Counted from the stretch's first letter, positions 15,766-24,355 are shown. The stretch is 64,000 nt of DNA from JASLDZ01 sp964235945 (GCA_964235945.1 CAXSDV010000006.1:1-64000), one strand, 5' to 3'. Program-made: numbers and translations. The notes: generated by a model from the sequence alone, not told the origin.

Positions 15766-18063
15766 ATGGATCTGCAGCGGGTCTCCAGGCGCGCCCTGAT
15801 GGCGGGGGCGACCGCGGTCGCGGCGTGGCGCGCCGGACCGGCGCGCGCGTCGTTGGCCGCGGCCGGTCCTGATCCCGCCCTGCCCGCCCCCGTCGAGAAG
15901 CTGCTGCACGCCATGACGGTGAAGGAGAAGGCCGGACAGCTCACGCTGGACGCCGCCGCCTGGGCGGGAGGCGCGGCGGCCACGCTCAACCCCGCGTCGG
16001 CCGGCGGCGGCTTCGACGCGCAGTTGGCGCAGGTGCGCGCCGGAGAGATCACCGGCGTGTTCAACGGAGCGGGCGCCGAGATGGCCCGGCGCATGCAGAC
16101 CGCGGCCCTGCACGAGGCGCGGCTGCCGATCCCGCTCGTCTTCGCCGCCGACGTGATCCACGGCTACCGCACCGTGTTTCCCATCCCCATGGGCGAAGCG
16201 TCGAGCTTCGACCCCGCCCTGGCCGAGCGCAGCGCCCGGATCGCGGCGACCGAGGCGGCGGCGGCCGGCGTGGACTGGACCTTCGCCCCCATGGTCGACA
16301 TCGCCCGCGACGCCCGGTGGGGCCGGGGGCTGGAGGGCGCGGGGGAGGACGTGCTCCTGTCCTCGCGGATGGCCCAAGCCCGGGTGCGCGGCTTCCAAGG
16401 CCGCTCGCTCGCCGCCGACGACGCGGTGGCGGCCACCGCCAAGCATTTCGCCGGCTACGGGGCGGCCGAGGCGGGTCTGGACTACAACGCCGTCGACGTC
16501 TCCGAGCGCACCTTGCGCCAAGTCTACTTCCCGCCGTTCCAGGCGGCGCTGGGCGCCGGCGTCGCGACGGTGATGGCGGGCTTCAATGAGATTTCCGGCG
16601 TGCCCGACACCGGCAATCCTTGGCTCCTGCGCACCGTCCTGCGCCGCGAATGGGGGTTCGGCGGATTGGTGGTCTCCGACTACACGTCCGACGAGGAGAT
16701 GATCGACGCGGGTTTCGCCGCCGACGGCCGGGACGCGGCGCGCATCGCCTTTCTGGCGGGCGTCGACGTCTGCATGCAGAGCGGGCTCTACCTCAAGCAC
16801 CTGCCGGGGCTGGTCGCCTCCGGCGTCGTACCCGCGGCGCGGCTGGACCAGGCGGTGCGGCGCGTGCTGGCGCTCAAGGCGCGGCTGGGCCTGTTCGACG
16901 ATCCCTTCCGGCGCATCGACCCCGCGCGGGAGCGTGCGCGGGTACGCACGCCCGCCCACCTGGAGGCGGCGCGCGAGGCGGCGCGGCGCTCGGTCGTGCT
17001 CCTGAAGAACGAGGGCGACCTGTTGCCGCTGCCGCGCGCGGGTCGACGCATCGCCTTGATCGGGCCGTTCGCGTCGGGTTTGCACGACCTCGTCGGGCCC
17101 TGGAACGTTTACGGCGTGGACGCCGACGCGGTGGACCTCGCCACCGGCGTGCGCGCGGCGGTGGCGGACGCCTCGCGGGTGACGGTCACGCCCGGTTGCG
17201 GTGTGGACGCCCCGCTGCCCGGCGGGCTGGAAGCCGCCCTGGCCGCCGCCCGCGCCGCCGACGTGGTCGTTCTGGCCGTCGGCGAGAGCCAGGAGATGTC
17301 GGGCGAGGCCCAGTCGCGCACCGAGGTGACGATCCCCGCGGCTCAGCTGGCGCTGGCCCAGGCGGTCGCCGGCGCGGGCAAGCCCTGCGTGGTGGTGCTC
17401 AAGAACGGCCGCGCCCTGGCGCTCGAGGGCGCGGTGCTGGCCGCTCCCGCCATACTCGTCACCTGGTTCCTGGGCTCGCAGACGGGCCCCGCCATCGCCG
17501 ACGTCCTGTTCGGCGCGGCTTCTCCGTCCGGCCGCCTTCCCGTCAGCTTTCCGCGTCGTTCGGGCCAGGAACCCTACAGCTACGCTCACAAGCCGACGGG
17601 ACGGCCCAATCCGGCGGGGCCGCTGCTTCCCTACAAGACGCACTACCGGGGCGTGCCCGACTCGGCGCTGTTCCCCTTCGGCCACGGCCTGACCTACGGC
17701 CGGATCGCCTACTCCGACCTCGAGCTGGGCGACGCCCGCCTGCCCTGGAACGGAGAATTGGCGGTGCGCGCCACCGTCTCCAACACCGGCGCCCGGGCGG
17801 CCGAGGAAACGGTCCAGCTCTACGTACGTCCGCTGGCGGCCAGCGTGACCCAGCCGGTGCGCCTGCTCAAGAACTTCCGGCGGATGACGTTGGCGCCCGG
17901 CGCTTCGACCGAGGTGGCCTTCACCCTGCGCCGGGCGGACCTGGAGTTCGTCGGCCTGGACCTCGGCCCCGCCATCGAGCCCGGACTGGTGCGGCTGTGG
18001 ATCGCGCCCTCCGCCGAGGCGGATGGAGTGTCAGGCGTCTTCACTCTCCTGGCGGGGGCCTGA
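15766..18063 (+). CDS. GH3 family beta-glucosidase (BglX-like), Tat-exported
   Basis: A 765-residue GH3 enzyme. The signal carries a twin-arginine motif (SRRALMAGATAVAA). The N-terminal TIM-like domain includes the substrate-binding KHFAGYG and the nucleophile Asp305 in GLVVSDYTSDEEM. The alpha/beta sandwich (LLKNEGDLLPL, IGPF, VVVLAVGESQEMSGEAQSRT) and a fibronectin-III-like C-terminal domain (FPFGHGLTYGRI, VSNTGARAAEETVQLYV) follow. The start at 15766 has GGAAGGGA. It should cleave gluco-oligosaccharides such as sophorose made by the GH144 enzyme. It is divergent from lacI across the palindromic operator. Confidence 0.92.
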   Translation: MDLQRVSRRALMAGATAVAAWRAGPARASLAAAGPDPALPAPVEKLLHAMTVKEKAGQLTLDAAAWAGGAAATLNPASAGGGFDAQLAQVRAGEITGVFNGAGAEMARRMQTAALHEARLPIPLVFAADVIHGYRTVFPIPMGEASSFDPALAERSARIAATEAAAAGVDWTFAPMVDIARDARWGRGLEGAGEDVLLSSRMAQARVRGFQGRSLAADDAVAATAKHFAGYGAAEAGLDYNAVDVSERTLRQVYFPPFQAALGAGVATVMAGFNEISGVPDTGNPWLLRTVLRREWGFGGLVVSDYTSDEEMIDAGFAADGRDAARIAFLAGVDVCMQSGLYLKHLPGLVASGVVPAARLDQAVRRVLALKARLGLFDDPFRRIDPARERARVRTPAHLEAAREAARRSVVLLKNEGDLLPLPRAGRRIALIGPFASGLHDLVGPWNVYGVDADAVDLATGVRAAVADASRVTVTPGCGVDAPLPGGLEAALAAARAADVVVLAVGESQEMSGEAQSRTEVTIPAAQLALAQAVAGAGKPCVVVLKNGRALALEGAVLAAPAILVTWFLGSQTGPAIADVLFGAASPSGRLPVSFPRRSGQEPYSYAHKPTGRPNPAGPLLPYKTHYRGVPDSALFPFGHGLTYGRIAYSDLELGDARLPWNGELAVRATVSNTGARAAEETVQLYVRPLAASVTQPVRLLKNFRRMTLAPGASTEVAFTLRRADLEFVGLDLGPAIEPGLVRLWIAPSAEADGVSGVFTLLAGA

Positions 18064-18195
18064 CCGGAGCCTCGGGCCGACCGGCCTTGCCGGCGAGGGC
18101 GCCGAAGATGCCGAGTCGGCTCAAACGGACGAAGCGGTTGTAGATCGTCTTGTGAGCCGGGGAGAGGTCCGCCGGATCGAGACGGTCACCGACCT
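18064..18195 (-). pseudogene. IS5-type transposase fragment (minus strand)
   Basis: Read on the minus strand, bases up to the GH3 stop give DLSPAHKTIYNRFVRLSRLG followed by IFGALAGKAGRPEAP. This is the N-terminal/middle part of IS5-type transposases (family: GPHKTLYNRFxRWSRLGVF...LAG). No start, end or inverted repeats remain. Confidence 0.65.
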
Positions 18196-18204
18196 CGACA
18201 TCGT

Positions 18205-18389
18205 CTCGGCCGCACCGGCACGAGCCCGATCGAGGTCATCTCGAAGCCGCCCGGCGTCAACTTCCAGGCCGCGGGTCCCTTCGGAGCTTACGAGTGAGCC
18301 GAGCGGATCTCGATCCGGGGCTTCGCGCAAACCAGCTCGGCTATACGCTGGACGACGTGCCCTTGGGCGAGAAGAGCTACGCCGACGGC
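18205..18389 (+). pseudogene. TonB-dependent receptor plug-domain fragment
   Basis: The + strand encodes TSPIEVISKPPGVNFQAAGP, FGAYE, a TGA at 18295-18297 where the family has Trp, then AERISIRGFAQ and, after a frameshift near 18327, NQLGYTLDDVPLGEKSY. This is the plug of a receptor class with the (S/T)RISIRGFxQNQLGFTLDDVPLGDMSY signature. Neither the N-terminus nor the barrel is present. It runs directly into IS5-type transposase sequence. Confidence 0.7.
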
Positions 18390-18600
18390 ATATTTCCGGT
18401 CATACCGCCGAAGGCCGACCTCAAGACGCCCGTCGCCCGCGACTTCCGCACTTGCCGGGACAGGAACCGCATTGAACGCATGTTCAATCACCCAAACAGC
18501 CCGCCGCATCACCACGCGCTACGATAAGACGGCCCTCAGCTTTCTGAGCTTCCTCAATCTTGCCGCCTCATCCCTTATGCTGAAACACCCTGTCAACAGG
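18390..18600 (+). pseudogene. IS5-type transposase C-terminal remnant (plus strand)
   Basis: The frames read PVIPPKADLKTPVARDFR, CRDRNRIERMFN, then after a frameshift RRITTRYDKTALSFLSFLNL followed by AAS and the tail LKHPVN. This is the conserved end of IS5-type transposases (family: VIPPKxNRK...DRNxIERxFxRLKxFRRIATRYDKxAxxFLAxLxLAA). It is degenerate and lies opposite in orientation to the fragment at 18064-18195. Bases 18601-18906 beyond it hold nothing I recognise. Confidence 0.7.
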
Positions 18601-18906
18601 GCTTACCCCTCTATTCAGGTCACATCCGCCTCTCGTGACCCGGTTCTGGCCGATACTGCGGTCGCGGCGTTCCCGGACGTCGCCGCCCTGCCGCGGAGCC
18701 GCTGCGGCTCTCCCCGAAGGGGCCGGCCGTGCTGTTCAAGCTCGGCTCCGGGACCGTGGGCGGGCTGAAGCGCCCGACGCGAGGACCTCCCGCGACGGCG
18801 TCCATCACTCGCGAGCGCCGCGGCTCAATGCGGCACGCCGATCACGACCATCACGCAATCGCGGTAGGCGCGTGACCGATTGGCTTAGGCTGCCTTCTCA
18901 GCGTTG

Positions 18907-19006
18907 NNNNNNNNNNNNNNNNNNNNNNNNNNNNNNNNNNNNNNNNNNNNNNNNNNNNNNNNNNNNNNNNNNNNNNNNNNNNNNNNNNNNNNNNNNNNNN
19001 NNNNNN
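18907..19006. other. Assembly gap of 100 N
   Basis: Exactly 100 undetermined bases. Unlike the first gap, the flanks do not repeat each other. It lies between IS remnants and a decayed thioredoxin-like gene, so an unresolved repeat such as an insertion sequence is a likely cause. Confidence 0.95.
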
Positions 19007-19459
19007 GCGCGGGCGTCAGCTCGGCCCCGCGCCGGCCGATCCGCCAGCGCCTACGGGCTCATGTGGCGGGCGTGGGCGAGGGCGGGCGTGTGGCCCTGGT
19101 CGAGGGGGCGGCCGTTCTTCGGATCAACGATCAGCACGCTCGGTACGCCGTCCAACTTGGTCACCCCGCAGCGGCCGGGCACCTGCGGGTTCTTGTTCAT
19201 GCGGCCCGTGTCCACGGCGGCCACGACGTAATGAGCATCCACGAACCGCTTGATGTTGGGCAGCTCCAGGGGTCGCGGCGAGTGTGCGGCAGTCGCCGCA
19301 CCAGTTCCCACCAAGGTCGATGAGCAGCAGCTTGTGTCCGCGGCGGGCCTGGGCCGAAGCGCGGGCGATGCGCGCGTCGACTACCCTCGGGTCGGCGTCT
19401 CCGGCTTCGTCGTAGGCGAACGGCCCGCCGCGGCGGCCCCCGCATCCGGATGCAGCCAT
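19007..19459 (-). pseudogene. Thioredoxin-fold protein, frameshifted and stopped
   Basis: From MAASGCGG (19459) the minus strand reads PFAYDEAGDAD, then KLLLIDLGGNWCGDCRTLAA with a thioredoxin-like WCxxC motif. The frame then shifts near 19270 and continues as LELPNIKRFVDAHYVVAAVD, KLDGVPSVLIVDPKNGRPLD and ALAHARHMSP. A TAG follows where relatives have Gln, and recognisable sequence (ALAD) continues to the gap. A frameshift plus an in-frame stop suggests a decayed thioredoxin-like gene rather than one sequencing error. Confidence 0.65.
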
Positions 19460-19576
19460 CGATTTCGGGTTCAAGACGAGAACGCGGCGGCGCGGCTCGT
19501 CTTGGGCCGCGGCTTGCCGCCCGGCGGGCCCGCGCTTAAACCGCGTAGGGTCCCCTCCGCCGCTCGCGAAGCCGCC

Positions 19577-20602
19577 ATGCCCTTCGACGCCCCCGTCCCG
19601 TCCGTCGCCGCCGGCGCGTCCTCCGTCGTGCGCCACGACTGGAGCCGGGCGGAGGTGGAGGCGCTGTTCGCCCTGCCTTTCGCCGAGCTCGTGTTCCGCG
19701 CCGCCCTGTCGCACCGCGAAACGTTCGACCCGGCGGAGGTGCAGCTCTCCCAGCTCCTGTCGATCAAGACGGGCGGATGCGCCGAGAACTGCGGATACTG
19801 CAGCCAGTCGGCGCACTTCGACACGGGGCTGAAGGCCACCAAGCTGATGGAGGCGGACGCGGTGGTGGCCGCCGCCGCCCGCGCCAAGGCGGGCGGGGCC
19901 CAGCGCTTCTGCATGGGCGCCGCCTGGCGCGACCTGAAGGACCGCGACCTGCCGGCGCTGGAGGACATGATCGGGCGCGTGAAGGCGCTCGGGCTGGAGA
20001 CCTGCGCCACCCTGGGCATGCTGCGCGCCGACCAAGCGGACCGCCTGTCCGCCGCCGGGCTGGACTATTACAACCACAACCTGGACACGGCGCCCGAGGA
20101 CTACGGCCGGGTGGTGACCACCCGCAGCTACCAGGACCGGCTGGAGACGCTGGAGCACGTGCGGGCGGCGGGCATGAACACCTGCTGCGGCGGCATCGTC
20201 GGCATGGGCGAGACGCGCACCGCCCGCGCCGGCCTGATCCAGGCGCTGGCCAACCTGCCCGAGCACCCGGGGTCGGTCCCGATCAACGCGCTGGTGCCCA
20301 TCGCCGGCACGCCCCTGGGCGACAGCGCCGCGCTGGACCCGCTGGAGTTCGTGCGCACGGTGGCGGTGGCGCGCCTGTGCCTGCCGCGATCGGTGGTGCG
20401 GCTGGCCGCGGGCCGCGAGGGCATGAGCCGCGAAACCCAGGCGCTGTGCTTCCTGGCGGGCGCCAACTCCATGTTCGTGGGCGGCCGGCTCCTGACCACC
20501 CCCCTGCCCGGCGAGGACGCGGACGCGGACATGCTGGCGGCGCTGGGCATGCGGCCGATGGGAACAGCGGAGGCGGACCGGGCCGCGGACGGCGCTCAAT
20601 AG
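19577..20602 (+). CDS. bioB: Biotin synthase
   Basis: A 341-residue radical-SAM enzyme that inserts sulfur into dethiobiotin. The [4Fe-4S]-SAM motif is Cys68-x3-Cys72-x2-Cys75 (GGCAENCGYCSQS). Other BioB signatures are RFCMGAAWR, ETCATLGMLR, YYNHNLDTAPEDYGRVVTTR, NTCCGGIVGMGE and GANSMFVGGRLLTT. The frame is open well upstream, but homology and an ATG at 19577 support this start. No other bio genes adjoin it. Its 3' end overlaps the convergent barrel gene by 7 bases. Confidence 0.97.
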   Translation: MPFDAPVPSVAAGASSVVRHDWSRAEVEALFALPFAELVFRAALSHRETFDPAEVQLSQLLSIKTGGCAENCGYCSQSAHFDTGLKATKLMEADAVVAAAARAKAGGAQRFCMGAAWRDLKDRDLPALEDMIGRVKALGLETCATLGMLRADQADRLSAAGLDYYNHNLDTAPEDYGRVVTTRSYQDRLETLEHVRAAGMNTCCGGIVGMGETRTARAGLIQALANLPEHPGSVPINALVPIAGTPLGDSAALDPLEFVRTVAVARLCLPRSVVRLAAGREGMSRETQALCFLAGANSMFVGGRLLTTPLPGEDADADMLAALGMRPMGTAEADRAADGAQ

Positions 20603-21426
20603 CGCTTGGACACGCCCACATAGACCTCCGCCCCCGGCGTGGCGCGGTTCAGCCCGATGTTGACGCCGCCGTCCAGCTGCAGGTCGTGGCGCACCAGCCA
20701 GGCCGCCCCCAGGTCCACGGAAGTCTGGGCCAGACGGCCGCCGTTCTCGAAAGTCCAGTCGCCCCAAAGCTCGCCCGACACGCTCACCCCCGCGGGCGAC
20801 TGGTGGGTGAGGCCGATCAGCTGGGTGGTCTCGAGGTGGACGCCGCCGCCCTGCGTGTCGCGGCGCACGTCCGTCTCCGGTTCGACGTACAGGGTCCAGG
20901 CGGAGTTCAGCGCGAAGTCGACCGGCGCGCTCAGTCCGCCCTCGACCCCGCCCGCGCCCAGGCCGTCGCGCGCGGTGGGCGCGAGCAGGAAGGGGCGCAG
21001 GGCGGCGGTGACCGGCCCGTCCGCCAGCGGCACGGCGTACTTGGCCGCGAAGGTCAGATCGCCGATCCCGCGCCGGTGGGAGACGCCGCCGGCGGCCCGG
21101 TCGTGGGTGCGCAGGTCCTCGAAGAGCGGCAGGTCCGCCTCCACGTCGAAGCCGGGCGACAGGCCGTACTTCAGCGTGGGCTCGGCCAGGACCAGGGTGT
21201 CCGAGACCACCCCGTTCCGGCGCAGGAAGCTCGCGTCCGCCAGGCCCGCCTCAACCTGCACGTGGCCCTCGGGGACGGTGCAGGTCCCGTAGGCCCGGGT
21301 CGGCCGGTCGGTGCAGATGTCGCCGCCGCCGGCGGCTCCCCCCTCGTCCGCCCGCGCCGGGGGCGCCGCCAGCAGGGCCAGGGCGGTCAGGACCGCGGCG
21401 AAAGGGGTGAAGGAGGCGTCGGGCAT
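20596..21426 (-). CDS. Outer-membrane beta-barrel 'transporter' (phenol MetA-like family)
   Basis: A 276-residue protein with a signal peptide ending PPARADE. A short Cys pair follows (ICTDRPTRAYGTC), then alternating hydrophobic strands such as LAEPTLKYGLSPGFDVEADL and IGDLTFAAKYAVPL, ending in a terminal Tyr (VGVSKRY). This is the pattern of the MetA-pathway-of-phenol-degradation-like outer-membrane family (PF13557). The substrate is unknown and the channel role is inferred from the fold. Confidence 0.7.
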   Translation of the reverse strand: MPDASFTPFAAVLTALALLAAPPARADEGGAAGGGDICTDRPTRAYGTCTVPEGHVQVEAGLADASFLRRNGVVSDTLVLAEPTLKYGLSPGFDVEADLPLFEDLRTHDRAAGGVSHRRGIGDLTFAAKYAVPLADGPVTAALRPFLLAPTARDGLGAGGVEGGLSAPVDFALNSAWTLYVEPETDVRRDTQGGGVHLETTQLIGLTHQSPAGVSVSGELWGDWTFENGGRLAQTSVDLGAAWLVRHDLQLDGGVNIGLNRATPGAEVYVGVSKRY

Positions 21427-21438
21427 GGGACGGTTCTG

Positions 21439-22128
21439 TCAGAACAGGCTGGCCAGAAGATTGATGGTCAACGCCAGCACCACCGTATTGAAGGTGAAGG
21501 CCAGCAGACTGTGCACCGTGCCCGTGCGTCGCAGAGACTTGCTGGTGAAACTCACATCCGCGGTCTGGGAGGCGACGCCGATGATCAGGGAGAAGTACAA
21601 GAAATCCCAGTAGTCGGGCGCCTCTCCCCCCGGAAAACCCAATCCTTGCTGGATTCCGTCGCCGTCCTTTTTCATGGAGTAGTATTCGTGCGCATAGTGA
21701 AAGGTGAAGATCAACTGCACCACGAACCAGGACAGGGCGACGGTGCCGAAGGCCAGCGCCACACGCAGGCTTTTCTCCAGGCCGTGGGCGTTCTTAGCCA
21801 AGGAGAGCTCCACGCCGATGGCCATCAGGCTCGCAGCGGCGCAGACCACCACCAGCCCGAGGATCAGGTGGCGACCGTCGTCCTGGGCGGCGGCGCGGGC
21901 GCGGATGTCGTCGTCGTTGCGGCCCACCATGCCCAGCAAGCCGGCGACGGCGAACCACAGGCAGGCCGCATCCCAGCTCAGGATGACGCGGGTGCGCGGG
22001 AGCAGGGTGTGGGGCGCCCAGGTCAGCAGGACGCCGCAGCCCGCCCCCGCCAGGATGGCCCCCACCAGGCGCGGGCGCGAGGCGAGGGGCCCGATGGGCA
22101 AGCGGCTGATCAGTCCCGTGTCGGCCAT
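21439..22128 (-). CDS. DUF1345 family membrane protein
   Basis: A 229-residue inner-membrane protein with about five hydrophobic helices. It carries the DUF1345 hallmarks TFHYAHEYY and DYWDFLYFSLIIGVASQTAD, VSFTSKSLRRTGTVHSLLAF. The start at 22128 (MADTGLISR) has AGGGAG upstream; the longer frame to 22284 is rejected. Function is unknown. It lies 12 bases upstream of the barrel gene and is probably co-transcribed with it. Confidence 0.85.
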   Translation of the reverse strand: MADTGLISRLPIGPLASRPRLVGAILAGAGCGVLLTWAPHTLLPRTRVILSWDAACLWFAVAGLLGMVGRNDDDIRARAAAQDDGRHLILGLVVVCAAASLMAIGVELSLAKNAHGLEKSLRVALAFGTVALSWFVVQLIFTFHYAHEYYSMKKDGDGIQQGLGFPGGEAPDYWDFLYFSLIIGVASQTADVSFTSKSLRRTGTVHSLLAFTFNTVVLALTINLLASLF

Positions 22129-22301
22129 GAATTCTCCCTGGCGTCCCGGAGGACGCGCTTCGGCGCATAGCCTGACGTCCGGATCGCCGGGCGGCGACCG
22201 AATTGCGGCGAGCGTGTCGGGTTCATGGCGGATTTCGGTATCAAATGGCATAGGTGGAGCGACCCGCCGTGACCGCGGGCGCACACCGTCAGGAGACCTC
22301 C

Positions 22302-22613
22302 ATGCGTTTCGCCCACCTCGCCGCCACCGCGGGCCTCGTCCTAGCCCTGGGCGCCTCCCTGGCCGCCTGCGAGAGCAAGGCGGACAAGGCCGCCAAGGCC
22401 GAGGCTGCGGCCCAGGACGCCGCAGGCGCCGCCCACCAAGCCGCTAACATGGCCGACCAAGCTGTCGCCGCCAGCGCCAACGTCACAGAAGGCGCGGGCG
22501 AAGAGAGCCACAAGGCCGCGGGTGATACGGCCGCCGCGGCGGGCTCGGCCTCCGAAAAGGCGGGCGACGCCGCCAAGAAGGCCGGCGACAAGGCCCGGGC
22601 CGCCGCCCACTAG
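22302..22613 (+). CDS. Small Ala/Lys-rich lipoprotein
   Basis: A 103-residue protein with a lipoprotein signal (LGASLAAC, lipobox Cys near 23) followed by a low-complexity amphipathic Ala-Lys-Glu-Asp helix with repeats such as DKAAKAEAAAQDAAGAAHQA and KAGDAAKKAGDKARAAAH, like LEA-type or apolipoprotein-like stress proteins. AGGAG precedes the start. A strong hairpin terminator follows. An envelope-protective role is inferred. Confidence 0.65.
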   Translation: MRFAHLAATAGLVLALGASLAACESKADKAAKAEAAAQDAAGAAHQAANMADQAVAASANVTEGAGEESHKAAGDTAAAAGSASEKAGDAAKKAGDKARAAAH

Positions 22614-22628
22614 GGCGCTATGGACGAT

Positions 22629-22660
22629 CAAAGGCGGCGTGGTCCCCCACGCCGCCTTTG
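22629..22660. terminator. Bidirectional hairpin terminator
   Basis: CAAAGGCGGCGTGG and CCACGCCGCCTTTG form a perfect 14-bp stem with a TCCC loop. The stem ends in AAA/TTT, giving a short U-tract on either strand. It lies between the convergent lipoprotein and PepSY-like genes. Confidence 0.8.
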
Positions 22661-22715
22661 ACTATGGTCTGGGACCGGAGGCCGCCAAGTCGGCTCCGGT
22701 CCCGGACCTCACGCT

Positions 22716-23336
22716 TCAGGGCTGCTTGCCGTTCGAGATGGCCCGGTCTTCCCGGTCGGATATGCCGTTGTCGTTCTTGTCCACGCCGCTCTTGGCCGCG
22801 CCGGCGTGCGTGCCGTGGTGGTGACGGCGATGGTGATGGACGGGCGCAGTGGTCGCCATGTCGCCGGTCGTCGTGGTCGTCGACATCGAGTTCGAGCCCG
22901 CGCCGCCCATGGCGCCCGCATCGCCCATGGCCGCGCCGTCCGTCCCCGTCATGCCGGCGGAGGACGCCGGAGCGGTCGAGGCCGCGTGGGTGGTGCGCCG
23001 GGCGGCGGCCTTGTGGATGGGCGCGCCGCCCGCGTCGGTGACGTTGCCCTTGAAGTCCATGGCGACTTGGCTCGAAACGCCGCCCTTCATGGCGGTTCCG
23101 CGCCACACCCCGTCCGAACCTTTGGCGAGGCCCGTCACGGAGTCAAAGCCGGACCGCAGGATGTGCTGGCGCGCCTGGCCTTCGGTGAACGAGTTGGCCC
23201 CGTTGCGCGCGCCGCCGTCGTTGACGGTGTGGGCGGGCTTGAGGGGGGCGTTGCCCTTGGCGGGGGCGTCGGGCTGAGCCAGGACCGCGCCGGCGCAGCC
23301 GAGGCTGAGGGCGAGCACGAGAGGGGTGATCTTCAT
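22716..23336 (-). CDS. Periplasmic PepSY-like protein with His-rich and EF-hand-like tail
   Basis: A 206-residue secreted protein (signal ending AGAVLAQ). Residues about 48-100 (FTEGQARQHILRSGFDSVTG and DGVWRGTAMKGG) look like a PepSY-type fold. A Thr/Ser/Met/Gly linker follows, then a His/Arg cluster (HHHRRHHHGTHAG) and VDKNDNGISDRED, an EF-hand-like Ca2+ loop. Metal or ion binding is suggested but unproven. The start at 23336 has AAGGATCC upstream. It follows the stress-protein gene on the same strand. Confidence 0.6.
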   Translation of the reverse strand: MKITPLVLALSLGCAGAVLAQPDAPAKGNAPLKPAHTVNDGGARNGANSFTEGQARQHILRSGFDSVTGLAKGSDGVWRGTAMKGGVSSQVAMDFKGNVTDAGGAPIHKAAARRTTHAASTAPASSAGMTGTDGAAMGDAGAMGGAGSNSMSTTTTTGDMATTAPVHHHRRHHHGTHAGAAKSGVDKNDNGISDREDRAISNGKQP

Positions 23337-23362
23337 GGGGGATCCTTCTTGGTCTTGGGGGT

Positions 23363-23971
23363 TCAGCGAACGTAGCGGGTGCGTTCGGCGGCCACCTGCT
23401 CGCCGGTGTAGGCGGGGGCGTTCTCGTCGAAGCCCGTCCAACCCTCGCCGCGGTAGGAGTCGCGGCGGTTGGACAGGTCCACCGTGTGATCGCCGTTCAG
23501 TATGCCGCGCGCCGTCACGGCGTGGGCGTCGTCCACCTTGGCGGTGACGAGGGTGCCGCCGCGGCGCACGCCCTCCGCGTAGACGTTGGCGTCTTCTTCA
23601 GAAACGCCGGCGTGGGTCAGGGCGCCGACCAGGCCGCCGGCCGCACCGCCCACCGCCGCGCCGACGCCCGCGCCCACCACCGTGGACAGGAGCCAGCCGG
23701 CCGCCACCACGGGGCCCAGGCCCGGAATGGCCAGGAGGCCCAGGCCCGCCAGCAGGCCGCCCGCGCCGCCCACCACCGTGCCGGCCACGGCGCCCTTGCC
23801 CGCGTCGTCGCCGGCCTTGTCGGCTTGGTGGTCCGCCGCTTCGTGGCCGCCGTGCGAGTTGTTGGCCACCAGGCTGATGTCGCGGTGCGGCACGCCGGCG
23901 GTCTCCAGGTCGCGCACGGCGCGCTGGGCGTCTTCGTAAACGTCGTAAAGTCCGGTGACGGTCTCAGTCAT
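23363..23971 (-). CDS. General stress protein 17M-like (YflT) membrane protein
   Basis: A 202-residue protein. The N-terminal 40 residues (TGLYDVYEDAQRAVRDLETA, GVPHRDISLVAN) match the heat-induced stress protein YflT domain (PF11181). The middle, about 58-115, is a Gly/Ala-rich glycine-zipper double membrane segment. The C-terminal part carries EEDANVYAEGVRRGGTLVTA. Predicted to be an inner-membrane stress protein. It sits with CsbD and GlsB in a stress cluster. Confidence 0.75.
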   Translation of the reverse strand: MTETVTGLYDVYEDAQRAVRDLETAGVPHRDISLVANNSHGGHEAADHQADKAGDDAGKGAVAGTVVGGAGGLLAGLGLLAIPGLGPVVAAGWLLSTVVGAGVGAAVGGAAGGLVGALTHAGVSEEDANVYAEGVRRGGTLVTAKVDDAHAVTARGILNGDHTVDLSNRRDSYRGEGWTGFDENAPAYTGEQVAAERTRYVR

Positions 23972-24042
23972 GGGAGATGCTCCTTGGCCGGTGGCGCCGG
24001 CGTCGCGCCGGCTGACGGCCGGCCTGGGTTGTGTTTGGAACT

Positions 24043-24070
24043 GCTGGAGAGCGCCTGCGCACTCTCCAGC
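24043..24070 (-). terminator. Hairpin after the glsB-type gene
   Basis: GCTGGAGAG and CTCTCCAGC form a 9-bp stem, extended by partial GCGC pairing inside. It lies 22 bases downstream of the GlsB-like stop in the minus direction. No strong U-tract follows, so it could be a weak terminator or an RNA-stability element. Confidence 0.4.
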
Positions 24071-24092
24071 AACGCTTGGGAACGCTGAAAGG

Positions 24093-24344
24093 TCAGGCGC
24101 GCCGAACCACCATGCGGTAGAGCAGCAGCACCACCACCGCGCCGATCACGGCGACGACGAGGCTGTACAGGTTGAGGCCGGTCACGCCCCCGGCCCCGAG
24201 CAGGCTGAAGAGGAAGCCGCCTACAACAGCGCCCACCACGCCCAGAACGATGTCGAGCAGGACGCCTTCGCCCGTCTTGTTGACGAGCTTGGAACCGATG
24301 AAGCCGGCGATCAGGCCGAGGATGATCCAGGCGAGGATGGACAC
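24093..24344 (-). CDS. GlsB/YeaQ/YmgE family stress membrane protein
   Basis: An 83-residue protein made of three hydrophobic segments with the family signature WIILGLIAGFIGSKLVN, GVLLDIVLGVVGAVVGGFLF and NLYSLVVAVIGAVVVLLLYR. This is the transglycosylase-associated small membrane family induced by stress. It begins 11 bases downstream of the CsbD-like gene and is probably co-transcribed with it. Confidence 0.9.
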   Translation of the reverse strand: MSILAWIILGLIAGFIGSKLVNKTGEGVLLDIVLGVVGAVVGGFLFSLLGAGGVTGLNLYSLVVAVIGAVVVLLLYRMVVRRA

Positions 24345-24355
24345 GGGATCGCTCC

